A stretch of 64,000 nucleotides of DNA, taken from Allium sativum. Taxonomy: Eukaryota; Streptophyta; Magnoliopsida; Asparagales; Amaryllidaceae. Below are positions 44,176-56,484 of this stretch, piece after piece; position 1 is the stretch's first letter; every line of letters starts with the position of its first letter. The position numbers and the translations under genes are program-made. The notes under the pieces were generated by a model. That model saw nothing but the letters and a program-made list of their open reading frames with translations. It was not told where the DNA came from and made no database searches. The stretch is from positions 98,972,599 through 99,036,598 of the forward strand of contig CM060911.1 of assembly GCA_030737875.1 (NCBI GenBank), written 5' to 3'.

Positions 44176-47100
44176 TGTAATAACCCGGAAATCTGGACCA
44201 ATTTAAAATTTTTATTTTGGCAATTTTAGCGAATTTTGATTATTTAAAATGAATTATTTTAAATAATATCAACGAGAAATTTATTTTGAATATAATTCGA
44301 ACGTAAATATTCGTTTGAATCGTCGTTAGAATATAAATATTTATTTATATTTATAAAAGGAATTGAAAATGGCGCGGTAGTTCGATAATTCGATTTCAAA
44401 CTTCAATTGAATGTACCGAGTGAAAAATAAACTGGATTTTAGTGAAACCAAAAATAATGGGATCTAATTGTGACTATCTTTCCAACGAATCCGAAAAATC
44501 AAAATTTCATAGCGGGGATCGAAAGATATGTCCAGTTGAAAATTCTTAATAGTCGCTATGGAATTCAGGCCCTTTAAAATGGAAATTTTGCAAACGACCT
44601 CGGATTTCGACGAAACCACTTTTGTTGGGTCCGTGATGTAAAGTTATTGCTAGATTCCAAATTTCATAATTTTTCGAATCAATATGTGAGCGTGGTAAAG
44701 GAAAACGCGTTTGACCAGTTTCAGTTGATTTTAATCGACTGGAAAATGGCCATTTCTCAAATGGTCTCAGAATTCGACGAAACTAGTTTTGTTAGGACCG
44801 TATCGTCAATACGAAGCTAGAAAATATTTTTCTGGAATTTTTCTAGTTAGTATGTGACCCCGGTAATATGAAATGTACGTTTAAAATCCAATATAGTGAT
44901 TTAAATGTAAATTTGACGAAAACTGATTGTAATGATCGAATCAGCCTACGATACGTATCCTGTTGTGTTCGGAATGGGGGTAAAATACTATGGAAGACAA
45001 GCGGTGGGCCTCGTTTAGAGGTCGTATGTAAAAGTCAACTTTTTGAAATTAAAATAAATAAAAAATAAAAAAAACCTCTCTCTTCCCCTTATCTCCTATA
45101 CCCCCCCCCCCCCCCCCCCCCCCACCCGTTATAATTCGGTTCGAAAAAAAAACGATGGAGGCCGCTCCCCCTTGTCGCGTCGCCTCCACCCTCCACCGAT
45201 CGCCTCCCCCACTGCCTACTCCTCCGCCTCTTCTTCTCGTCGCCCTCCACTCTCCTCCCTCTCGCCTCTGATAGCCCAAAACCCACAAACCTTAACCCAG
45301 CCTAAAACGATGGACGGCTTGTATGCATGTTTGTTTGATTTTGTTGTGTAGTTGATTGTGTGATGTGATGTGAAATGAAATAAAATATTTTATAGTGGAA
45401 AATATTTTATAGTTAAAAATAGAATTTTTAATGTGTATATGAAATAAAATAAAAATAAACAAATCGGATGATTTGTTTATATACACACATTTGACTGATA
45501 TTGATTGGGTCGATAAATTTTACACATCGCCCAACTGCACAAATAAAATCTGTGTTTGATTGTTTGAAACCCCACACGGGTATTGGGGTGATATGTGACA
45601 TACACTAATCCCAATAGTTAGTTGTATGTCGATCGATTGATTGACAGACTGTTATAAGCGTTGAATATTTATATTTAATGCTTATACAGTGTAGAATGCA
45701 CTTTGGATGATGGTTGATTATTTGTCATTGTTGATGTACATGCGTTGTATGGAAATCCATAGAAATAAAATCTAAGGTAATTGATTGGGCTTCATTCCAG
45801 TTTTGAATAGAAATATTTGAAAATAGAAATATTTGAATAGAAATATTTGAAAAAGAAATATTTGAATAGAAATATTTGAATAGAAATATTTGAAAATAGA
45901 AATATTTGAAGCCGTGTAGATTAGATTGACGCCATTTTGACGTGAACGATATTTATATCGATTTTATTCATTTTATAATGAATATCGAAAGTGATTTCAA
46001 AATCTGATATTTTGAAAAGAATTGAAATTCAAACTGAAACTGAAAAGAAATGAATTCGAATTAAACTGAATAGAAATGAATTCGAATTGAAATTGAATAG
46101 AAATGAATTCGAATTGAAATCGGATAGAAATGAATTAGAATTAAAATTGAATTGAATTGAAAACGAACTGAAATTGAATTAGAAATCAATTTGAATTGAA
46201 ATCGATTTGAAATGAATTTAAAATGAATTTATATTGGAATATTCAATTTTGATTTGAAATTGAATATGAAGTTGAAACCGTCTTGAAAATGAATTTTAGA
46301 AACGATTTATAAAGCACGTTTTGAATTGAAATCGACGAAGTATATATATTATATATATATATAATATAATGGCCTGAATAGAACGCGTCGCGCCGCGCCG
46401 CGGCCGTTCGCGAATTTCGACCATTGACTTCGAACGGATATTGCGGGAGATCCGACCGTCGGATTCTCCTAAAACCAGAACCGTTGCGTTCGTATCGAAA
46501 AGAGCGTTCTAACGAATATTGGAAATTAGAAATCTAACGGTTGGATTTGGAATTATGTCCAAATCAAATTTGCAAAAGGTCGTTGTAAGTGCAGTTCGAT
46601 GGCCGTTGATGGAAATCGACTGTATGGGCCTTGATAAAATTATTATAAATATCAATAATTTGCGTAAAATCATAAGGAATGATTTGGGAAGAATCGGGAT
46701 GAAAAACTCCATATTTGAAAAGATAAAAATAGATCTTTATCGAAATGAACTAGTGTTGAACTAGAATTAAAATTCTATTTATTTTTAAATAAATAAATTG
46801 GATTTGAAATGGTTTTGAAAATAACCAGGATTTCTAATGATTATATTGGAATGGATTTGAATCGAAATTGTCTTCGGAATATTTCGATGTTGGATTTCGT
46901 GATTATACAGATGTTGTTATGGAAATTTGAAAGATATATATATCGCTATTTCCAATACGAGATTTGTTGGTCGTAGAATTTGATATTGAATATAAGCCGA
47001 TATATTTTCTATTCAGAGCCTTGTATTTAATATCAAATTTGATTTGGGTTTGTCATGAATGGTGTCTTTATTAACACTGTTCTTGAATCCAGTTGAGAAA

Positions 47101-49350
47101 AGATTTTTATTTAGATTTAATGAAGTGTACCAATTAAATGATATTTAATTGGAATTGAATTGGTATTGATTTTTGGGTTTATCGTGAACAGTGTTTTAAA
47201 TAACACTTGTTCTTTAACCCGATAATTAATGAATGTGATTTTGGGTTTATTGTGGGCCGTGTTTTAAATGACATTGGTTCTTTAACCCAGTTAAAGACAA
47301 GATATTGATTTCTAGGAAGATTAAAGCTAAGTGGAGTTTTAATGAATCTTTAATTAGATTGAAATGATTGAGAATGGCACCAGTATTGCTCCAGGCGATA
47401 GTTAAATCTTTAATTAGATTTGAACGGGAGATGGTAATTGAATTTACCGATAACACCGTGGTGTGGGATATGAAGTATTACCAGTTTTACTTAATGGGAT
47501 GAATAGGTTGGGATTGGGAAATAAAATAAATGATTACTTCGGTGTGGTTCGCTAATCCCGACTAGTTTGAATTGATATTCAAAGGAGATTAAAGAATAAA
47601 TTTAAAGAATTTATCTTTGATAAAATTTATGAGAACCTTTCCCAAAGAATATTCTGAAGTGGAGTGAGGCGTATGTTGTGTTTGTGCAACACTTTTATAT
47701 TATATACGCGAGTTATTCAGAAAGACTGGGTTTATCCCATTCTGAATAACTAATTCGACATGGTGTCGAAGATGAAGACGATGGTCGAAGACCGGAGGTC
47801 TTTACGTCGTTTGGGTAATTACTGATGATCTTGATTGGGCTGTACACCCAAGAAGATGGAAACAGCTGGTGGTTGTCCAGACGTACTTGGAAATCAATGG
47901 ATATGCGGGGTACTAGGTGCCTCCGATTTCGTTAAGACCCAGAACGAACTTGTAAATGGACTGTGTGTCTGACATTGGATTTTAGTCTGTGTGATTGATT
48001 TCTATTAAATATACATCTGTTTGGCGGCGGAGAATTTATTCTCTTGCTTAACGCCCTTCTCTGAGACGTACGAGCTCAGGGGTTATATGTTGATGGATAT
48101 CAATCGCATGGAGTGAATTGCCTGTGTGGCATGCCTAAGTGGCAATTGATCAAGGCTTTTGTTGAAAAGCAAAGTCTTGTGGAGATGATCAAAGCAAGGC
48201 CTGTGTGGCATAGCTTTGTGTAACGTTGATTCGCGAGCCTCACACCCCGGTTGTGAACAAAAACGGGAGAAGGATCCAGGGAGGGCATGCGTTTCTTTCT
48301 AGCTAGGGTGGTGTCAGTGACCTACCAGCCCTGACATTTATATACTTTTCACCTATTTGGTTGTTGTTGTTGCGAGGCGCCTCGGATATATCGGTCGTTT
48401 CGGGACCGATGGGGTCATTGGACTCATTTACGCCCCAAAGGGCGGGGAAACGCAGTGTTCAGGCATTTTAATCCACTCGGTGGACCGGCCCTGTGGCTCC
48501 TAGGTGCAGTTGTGGCTGTAGCCTGAGGCTCGGGCTAGAGAATCTCGGATCGGTAGCGGACGATCCCTGGCCTCGGTTCACAGATGGAAATCCAACTTCC
48601 AAATATGTGACATTTGCGGTTTTATTTGTAGAGCCTAGTATGGCGACATAGTGGGATGGGGCGCTTATGAAATCTATGATTGATACTTATGATTTGAAGT
48701 TGTTTTATACACTATGCACTTATAGTAATAATAAATGATTTGTTTTAAACGTATCAAGCATTCTTGGCTATTATAAGGTAAAAACCCTATCCTCCGGCTT
48801 GCGTTGCATTGTTTGATGGGAACTGGGTCTTATAATAGCTTCATTGTTCTTTATTTAGCATTGCGCTGTTGTTTTATGCACTGGTATTCTTGGGTGGAAA
48901 CCTGTTCCGTGTTATACGGCGTGATCCCTTGATTTACCTAATTTTAAAATAAAGAATAATAACTGTTTTAGTTCTCACACCAGTCCCATGACTGACCTGG
49001 AGTTTATTGTTTTAACCCAAACTCTAGGTGCCCTTATTTTGACACGGGCAGCTAGTAGTTTTGGTTTTGTAGATTTATATTCACAGGATCCTGGTTTACA
49101 GCTGGAATGATATCCAGAAAGCTTTGTATCCATATATCTCCTTCAGTTGTGTATTGTATTATTTTCCTCTGCTACGTATTTAAATGTAATTTAAATCTCT
49201 GATATTTCTGTGTAATATTCATTTGTACTCTGTATATTCTTGTAATCTGATGGAATTGTTGTAATATACAATGAAATGTTCTTTCATCTGCGTTCTATTT
49301 TGTCGTGTTCTCAAAACAATTCGTTCTTTCTCTTCTCTTCGGAGACCGGG
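44176..49350 (+). mobile_element. Element E, LTR (first 5,175 bp), interrupted by G
   Basis: The LTR starts TGTAATAACCCGG at 44176 and follows the A-family layout: motif pair (about 44607 and 44773), AT/pyrimidine segment, a run of more than 20 C (about 45101-45123), GC-rich segment to 45290, AT-rich repeats (45805-45910), a degenerate GAATTGAAAT array (46020-46260), palindrome 46450-46464, one copy of the A2 triplicated unit, and the conserved 3' block with CGAGGCGCCTCG (48373-48384). G splits it 18 bp before its end, which resumes at 62469-62486; total LTR is about 5.19 kb. Related to A but clearly diverged. Confidence 0.88.
49346..49350. other. Left target-site duplication of G (CCGGG)
   Basis: CCGGG precedes TGAAACGACCC and is repeated at 62464-62468 after the final GTTACA. 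This proves G is one insertion within E's LTR. Confidence 0.95.
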
Positions 49351-52019
49351 TGAAACGACCCGCAAATCCGAGCTATCTGAGTTGACTAAATACACCACAC
49401 GTCCAACCCAAATAACACAGAAATACGACTCATTATTAGAAAGAAGTTAGAGGATGAGAAATAGAAAGAAAGAAATATTAGAATAGAAGAAAACGAAGAT
49501 CACAACTCACAGCGGAATGAATAAAATATATTATATAACATAAGCTTTGAAATACAAATCCGTTTGGTGCATATATACATACCATCATCAGAGTACACAT
49601 AACATTTGATCCAGCGGAAGTAACTCTAAATAACTAATGTTGAAGCCCCCTGCTTCAAGCTCCTCCAAGTGTATCTGTAAAAGCCTGAAACACTTGACTG
49701 CCCGTACAAATTTGGGCACCCAAGAGTTTAGGAAAAACAAAACAAAATAAACTCTGGGTCAGTCATGGGACTGGTGTGAGTAAACTCCAACCACTTGTTT
49801 AACTTTAAAAAAATCCTTTCAAAAGAAAAGATAATAGTAAGACCAGCCCACACATAAACACGGACGGTTTTTACCTTACTATAACCCAAAACACTTTGAT
49901 ACGAAAATCCAGTGATATTATAATAATGTCTACATCATGTAAATAACCAAATAGCAGAACGCTTGCATCTCACGCTCCACATATATAGTATAAAATCAAA
50001 AACCGCATGGCGCTTATTGGATATTGGATTTCCAACATGACAAGGTATGGAACCACCTTCCGACGATGTATCTCTAGAGGCGAATACACCTGGGTTCAAC
50101 AAGAACATCTTGCAACCCGGCCCACACATGACCGACCACTCATTTCGCTTGAGTGTATCGAATGTATATCACCAACGGTTGGACTCAAACCACCGTTTCC
50201 CGAATGGGCAGAATCGATAGATTTAGAAACAAAAGGAATTTCTCTAGATAGGTGATTATACACCCTAATGGGTGCGACCCACATAGCCATGCTGCCTGCC
50301 CGATTTTTGTCCTTTCCCGGTTGTTGAGGTCTGAGGCTACGAATACTTACCAGTTCTTGATAACACAATCACTTTGAATGCCACATTGTCAGATCCGTTA
50401 ATCACTAGTTGAGTTTGCACAAATATTCTGGATATTATGCTAAGGGATAAATCCGTTGCAACCATATATATTCATACAGACCAACCCATTTGATCATTGG
50501 AAATACTCTGTCAGACATTCGTCCATTTACGTTCGTTCTGGGACTGAACGAAACCGAAGGCACTATTTCTATAAATAGAAAAGCCTTTGCACTTTACTCC
50601 GTCTTCAATATATTCAGCATACTTGGTTCGCAACGCTTATGCCGATACGGAGTGGTTCTTCGGATAATAATCCAACCGGTCTCTCCATATTGACAACGAT
50701 GGTCAAAACTTCGATAGTCTGTGATTTAACTATCGAATAAAAACAAGTGTTCAATCAACATATCAAACAAATCACTGGGCCCTTTAATTAATATTTCATT
50801 AATTAAACCACTTCTCTATTTTCTTAATCAATATTTGTTAACCAAATATTTTCAATACTCATCCTTGGCTCTTATGCCATTTGGAAAACGTTTCCAAATA
50901 TTAACTTCTTTTATTTCTATATATTAGAAAATATCTCTATTTGCAATTGAAACAATTCCAATCACTTATCTCTATCCCTTTTTGTTTACAACATTCGATT
51001 TTTATATTCACTTTACTATCGAATTCAATACGTCGATACAATGATTTCAAATTTATCAAAATATCTTAAAAATATTCTAACTCCTTAAATTTCCGGAAAA
51101 TTTCGCCATAACCTCCCCTGTATCGGGAGCATCGGGAAATTTCAAATAACATCCCGGTATCTTCTAATCTCAAAAAGAAAAAGAAGAAGCCAAGCGGCTA
51201 GCCGATACGGCGCATAAAACCTCATATATGAATTAAACATGTACCTTTTGTCGAGCACATTATTTAAAAATCTTCATATACGTCATCCCATACCTGTCTA
51301 ACACCTGTTCACCTGTTTCCAATTCAATTCAACACTATCTAATCGTTTGAATTCAGTTTCGCCATTTATTCTTTAAATCGGCCATTTTGCCTATTTTGCT
51401 TCTTTGTTGAACATAGCATTTTCAAACAAAATATTTTAACTCGCTCATAACCAAATTGAATTTCAATTTTAATTCTAGTTCTCCTTTCTATTTCGAATAT
51501 AAATTTTCAAATCGAATTTATTTATTTAAAGCTCGATATTCATTCGAAATCTCGTTAACTAATTTCTATTCGAATTAGTTAACTCTATTCAATAAATCAA
51601 AAATCTGATTTCTATTTCAAAAATCATATTCATTTACACAACTTGAATTCGCATATATTTTACAACTCAACTCTGAAATTTTCTAAATAGAAACTTCGGA
51701 TTTTTCCTGCTTAAAATCCTTTTATAATATTAAATAAACCATTATGGTTTTAAAACGATTCTGGCGCTGCTTTTCTGAAAATTTGATTTTGACATAACTC
51801 AAAAACTATCCGATGAAATCCAGATTTTTCTCTTCCATTAGAAAACTATTATCAAACCGGTCCTGACGTTTCTTGTTTCAAAGAATTTCGACTTCAATTG
51901 AGTTCTGTATACTCAATTGAAGTTCGAATCGCTATTTTACGAACTGCAGCGCTGCGGCGAGTTCGTTTTAATTATATTTATATATAAAAACTTTTAAACT
52001 TCATTCAAAATGAATTCAA

Positions 52020-53230
52020 TTCCATTTTTATATATATATTCATATATATTTCAAATTCCATTTGAATCTTTACATTTCAAATTCCATAGTTTAAATCCTG
52101 TATTCAAATCCCATTTGAAATCCTTTATTCGAATTCCATTTTAAATTCTTTATTCGAATTCCATTTCAAATTCTCTATTCGAATTCCATTTCAAATCCTC
52201 TATTCGAATTTCCACTTTAATTCAACTCCTTTTTGAATTTCTATATTTGAAATTCATACTTGAATCTAGATATTCAACTCCATTTAAATTTCTATTTGAA
52301 ATTCTAAATGTTTCAAATTCCATTTGCACCTCTATATTCCAATTTCTATATTTGAATTCTATTGAGATTCAAATATTCACTCCTTTTTAAATTCTATATT
52401 CAGAATTCCATAGTTTAAAACCCATTTGAATTTCATATTCAAATCCCATAGATCAAATCCTATTTGAATTCAATTTGAATCTCTTACATTCAAATTTCAT
52501 TTTTCATTTCCGACCCCATTTGAATTTCTAATATTCAAATTCATTTTCAATACCATTTGAATTTCTAATATTCAAATTCATTTTCAACACCATTTGAATT
52601 TCTAATATTCAAATTCATTTGAATTCCCTTAAATTCAAATTCCATTTCAAAACCATTTGGATTTCCTATTCTGAAATCCTATTTGAAATTCTATTTCTAA
52701 TTCTACTTTGAAATCCTACTTTCAAAGTTTATTTCAAATTCTATTTTGAAATTTCATATTCAAATTTCTATTTGAATTTCTATATTCAATTCCATGTTCA
52801 AATTCAATACTCGAATTTCTATTTCAAATCTCTATTCAAATTTCATATTTGAATTCCAATTCAAATTTTTATTCAAATTTCATATTTGAATTCCAATTCC
52901 AATCTCTATTCAATTCTTCTTTGAAATTCTATTTTCAAAGTCTATTTCAAATTCTCTTTTGAAAATTCTATTTTTGAAATTCTATTTCAAATTCTATTTG
53001 GAAAATTTTATTTCAAATTCTCTATATTCAAACACCATTTGAAAGTTCTATATTCAAATCCTCCTTGGTTTTCTATTTGAATTCTAAATTCAAATTTTCC
53101 ATTTTCTTTTCTTTTTGAATTCAAATTTCCATTTCTTTTTCCTTTTTGAATTCAAATTTCCATTTCCTTTTCTATTTGAATTCAAATTCTATATTTAAAT
53201 TTCCTTTTAAATCATATTTTCAAAACACTT
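52020..53230. repeat. Degenerate AT-rich palindromic array in G 3' LTR
   Basis: Some 1.2 kb consists of loosely repeated TTCAAATTCCATTTGAATTT-type units, nearly self-complementary, so the array can fold on itself in many registers. The second copy is at about 59156-60366. It occupies the place of the 27-bp array of A and the GAATTGAAAT array of E. Confidence 0.8.
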
Positions 53231-53639
53231 GGATTTCTATTTCTGAATTATCAAATGATAAATTTATAATTTCGTTATAAAAGAACTATTTTTAATCTTC
53301 GTTATAAAAAAACTATTTATAAACTTTGCTTATAAAGAAACTACTTATTTTATTTTTCAAAACAAGTTTATATCTTTATTTTCTTTAAAAAATTCAAATT
53401 CTATTTAAAAATAGAATTTTCCCTTTTAAAATCTTAAATATCCTTTTAATTGGCCCAGTGATATTTAAAACAATCAAATCACCCAATTCTCAATCATTTG
53501 GTTTTTAACACATCATATATGAATATATATGAAATCAAACAAACAACAAACAAACAGATAATATATTTTTGAGGAATCCAGTTGGATTCCTCCAACCTGT
53601 TTCCCTGCATCCACAGATGTTAGCACATAAATAATACCC

Positions 53640-53905
53640 ATTCTGCTTCGTGGCAGAATATCGTGGTATAGAAGGTCATCCACTAATCATAGCGTGGGGC
53701 GTATAGGGTAATCATCCGCTATGGAACTGCGGGCATCCGCTAATGAGACTGCGGGAATCCAACCAACCAATCAACCCAATATATATATAATAGCCTTAAA
53801 TAACTAATATATATAAATCAACCAGAAATCATGCACACAAGCAACAGACAATTATTTTTAATGAAATAAAAATAATTCTAAAGGTGAGTGAGATTTACTC
53901 ACCTC
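53640..53905 (-). ncRNA. Structured repeats in G LTR (candidate RNA fold)
   Basis: The segment includes a hairpin ATTCTGC/GCAGAAT (53640-53660) and a direct pair of CATCCGCTA...CTGCGGG units (about 53709-53755). A palindromic AGGTGAGTGAGATTTACTCACCT (written AGGTGAGTGA/TTTACTCACCT) lies at about 53882-53905. Position and style match the structured modules of A2 and F. Confidence 0.45.
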
Positions 53906-54543
53906 GATTTTTTTTTTTTTGCTGAATATCCTGTTTTAATCTCAAATTAGCGGCTACTAATCTTCTCGAATGGATCCGCACCTACGATAATTTTTATTTA
54001 GATTTACCGATTAAATGTTTATTTATTTAAATAAACTATTTAAATAAATAAATAACTTTTCTAATTTTTTTCGCTAAATTAATTCTAACTTAACTAATTT
54101 GAACAAACCTATTTATTTTTAAACATTAAACTAATTAAGGCATTAAATTTTAGATTACCTTAATCCCTTTATTTTTATTTTTCTTCCTTTCCGGCATTTC
54201 ACCAAACATCTGCACCGCACTCCTTCTTTTCTTCTTATAGTCCTAATGATCACCGTTCATCTCTGAAAATCGGAAACTCCACCTCACCAGTACCCATCGA
54301 ACAGCCTCACCACCTGAACCTCGCATCCACTGTCGAACACCACATCGCACCCTCCTTCTCCACTCGTACCCACGTTTGAACCCTCAGGACCGTTGGAAGC
54401 TCGAAATCCCCCAAAATCCGTAACCCTAAACGATCGCCGAACTGTCGGATGTCCCCAAGTACACCGCGTCTCATACCTCCCAGGTCACGACATTCTTGGA
54501 GCACCACTTCTCATCGCGAGCGTCGCTTAGCCGAGGTCCAGTG

Positions 54544-54681
54544 TCAGGGTATTGGGAGGTTGTAATTTGGGGTCTCGATAGTGGTTAGAATCGATAGGGT
54601 GAACGGCGATATCAAATGAAAGAAGAGGGAAGAAAGAATCGAGGCCGCCATCTCCCTTTTGAGGTCTTCGATTTCTGCCAT
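54544..54681 (-). CDS. Short leader ORF (45 aa) of G 3' LTR
   Basis: On the minus strand an ATG lies about 24 bp after the TATA box and opens 45 codons, beginning M-A-E-I and ending P-I-P before TGA. A second in-frame ATG at codon 11, in good context (GAGATGGCG), would lie more comfortably inside the transcript and gives 35 residues with a hydrophobic middle. It is intact in both LTRs, which is weak evidence because the LTRs are nearly identical. It could be an upstream ORF or a leftover of a captured gene. Confidence 0.3.
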   Translation of the reverse strand: MAEIEDLKREMAASILSSLFFHLISPFTLSILTTIETPNYNLPIP

Positions 54682-54704
54682 GAAATGCTAGAGGGACTGG
54701 TTCG

Positions 54705-54716
54705 AATTTATATAGA
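54705..54716 (-). promoter_or_regulatory. TATA box of G 3' LTR
   Basis: The minus strand reads TCTATATAAATT, a near-ideal plant TATA box about 610 bp from the LTR start. Transcription would begin around 54680, leaving over 5 kb of LTR downstream. The 76-codon open frame on the opposite strand (54616-54846) is antisense to this promoter and has no support. Confidence 0.75.
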
Positions 54717-55327
54717 CGCGAAGGCAGACAACAGGTACGAAGGCCATTGTATCATGTCTGCTTCAGTAATGAAGTTGGGAGACAAAACATTTTGCTCGAG
54801 AAAGGAAATAGGCTGCGAGATCTTCATATGTAGGTCGGCTGATTAAAGTATTGATTTGATTTTTCCTTTAATTAAAAAACTAACTATATCGCGGTCTTTA
54901 AATTTGAATCCCAAACCACTATCTAGTCGCAACGACCGATATTTTCAACATTATACGATATTCTGAACTCAACGGGACCAGTTTTAAAATTTAATTCAAC
55001 TGTACAGAACAAATCATAGTTTAGGTTAACGATTTAAATTAAACTCGATTTAAAATATAAATTGATTTCAGACAATTAAATTTGCCGATAATAAATTACT
55101 ATTATCGTTTTTAATTCAAATAAAATTCGTATACATCATTTTGACTCCAGTTTAACTTTTGAATTTAATCAAATTCAGATTCTCGTATTATTATAATTAT
55201 TTCAGATTAAATAAATATATATATGTATATTCAAAATAAAATCATATATCGATTGATATCATCAACCACAATATTTAAAACCATATTAAATATTAAAATT
55301 AATCGTTCAAAAACCTGGGTCGTTACA

Positions 55328-55363
55328 TTCTTCCCCCCTTAAAATAATTTCGTCCTCGAAATT
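55328..55363 (-). promoter_or_regulatory. Polypurine tract and pre-tract hairpin of G
   Basis: In element sense the hairpin AATTTCG-AGGA-CGAAATT (55363-55346) precedes AAGGGGGGAAGAA (55340-55328), which abuts the LTR. Compared with A and C, both sides of the stem have changed together, so pairing is kept. Confidence 0.88.
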
Positions 55364-56397
55364 GCTAAGGTAGGAAAAGTGGTACAAATCTATTACTTTT
55401 CAGACTCCCTTATGTTGAAACTCACCTCCTTATATTTCACCATATTTAATTTCACCAAAACTTTTGGCTTCCATTCATATTGAATATCACACACTATATA
55501 TGCTTTCATTCATTTAACTCTGAATGCTTTGCAATTAAGTTATTCACATCCAACCCATATTCTATTCATATTGGTTCAACCCCCAATTTATCCAAATTGA
55601 TTCTAGTCAATTGATTCACTTCAACCCATTTACTAGCTTAAGTTAAATTCCAATTCCAGAATTCAAATCCCAGGGTTTTTATTTCAAATCCTTTTGAAAT
55701 CCCATATACCTATATTTATTTCCATCTTAAATTCAAAACATTTGAATTTTCAAATCACTTGTTTCTTTCAAAACAAATTTCCATCAAAAACTTTCTAAGG
55801 TAGCAATTCATCACTTAGAAACTCGGAAATGAACACTGATGATGTTGCAATCATCATCAGAATTATTTCCCAGCCACTGAAGTGAATTCAGTGCTTTATT
55901 ATTTCAAAATCCATCTAAAATGATTTTCTTTCAAATCTTTCTAAAACGAAGCTATATTATTTTAATATACTTTGAAAAAATATTTTTCAACTTCCCAGGA
56001 TTTTGAATTCTTAATTCTGGTTTGAATTAAATTCTAATTCGTCTCATTTGTATATATTTTATTCATATAAAAATTTTATTTGGTTATAAATAACCATTCT
56101 AATTTAATAATCTCGTTTGATTATAATCCTAACAATCAACACATCCATATAATAATAATTCTAGAAAATTATTCTTTCTATATCAAAATAGAAATTTTGG
56201 GTAAAATTATTTCATTTACCCACTTTAAAACAATACTGTGTCGAATTTCTCTGTTCAAGTATTTAGAAACCCCTATCGACTTCGTGGCGTCCCACGATTC
56301 GACCAGAATTCATAAACCACTCTACAGACTAGCCAACACAATATAAAACCATTTTTATATCAATTAACAAATACGCTCTCTCGTATCTATACACTCA

Positions 56398-56436
56398 ACT
56401 CATTCTAGGGTACTACTGACCCTATCTCTAATGAGC
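56398..56436 (-). promoter_or_regulatory. Post-PBS hairpin of G
   Basis: In element sense: outer arms GCTCATT/AATGAGT (six pairs), AGAGA versus G internal loop, inner stem TAGGGT/ACCCTA, loop CAGTAGT. Total 39 nt, as in A and B. G has one copy only. Confidence 0.78.
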
Positions 56437-56472
56437 ACATGCCACACAAGCCTAGGTATTCACTCAACCTAA

Positions 56473-56484
56473 GCTCTGATACCA
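56473..56484 (-). promoter_or_regulatory. Primer-binding site of G
   Basis: The minus strand reads TGGTATCAGAGC, two bases inside the 5' LTR boundary at 56487. This fixes the element's orientation. Confidence 0.92.

Larger units (their letters stand above)
49351..55327 (-). mobile_element. Element G, 3' LTR (5,977 bp)
   Basis: The boundaries are TGAAACGACCC at 49351 and GTCGTTACA at 55327; in element sense it begins TGTAACGACCC. It has exactly the same length as the other G LTR, and I found five substitutions between them by eye, so insertion is very recent. Sub-features: TATA box (54705-54716), short ORF (54544-54681), hairpin-rich AT blocks, a palindrome near 53885-53905, structured repeats (53640-53765), a 1.2-kb ATTCAAATTCCATTTGAA-type array (52020-53230), the GCCAAGCGGCTAGCC block (51085-51310) and a conserved 3' segment. 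No substantial gene is present. Confidence 0.96.

Noticed and set aside
49935..50693. Several 64-90-codon frames in G's LTR (repeated at 57071-57829)
   Set aside because: Overlap on both strands, no recognisable domain, and fall in the conserved nucleotide block of the LTR end.
54307..54507. Frames near G's promoter (also 54616-54846, 61443-61643, 61752-61982)
   Set aside because: The 76-codon frame is antisense to the TATA box; the 66-codon frame overlaps the leader in another frame without homology. Both persist only as LTR copies.
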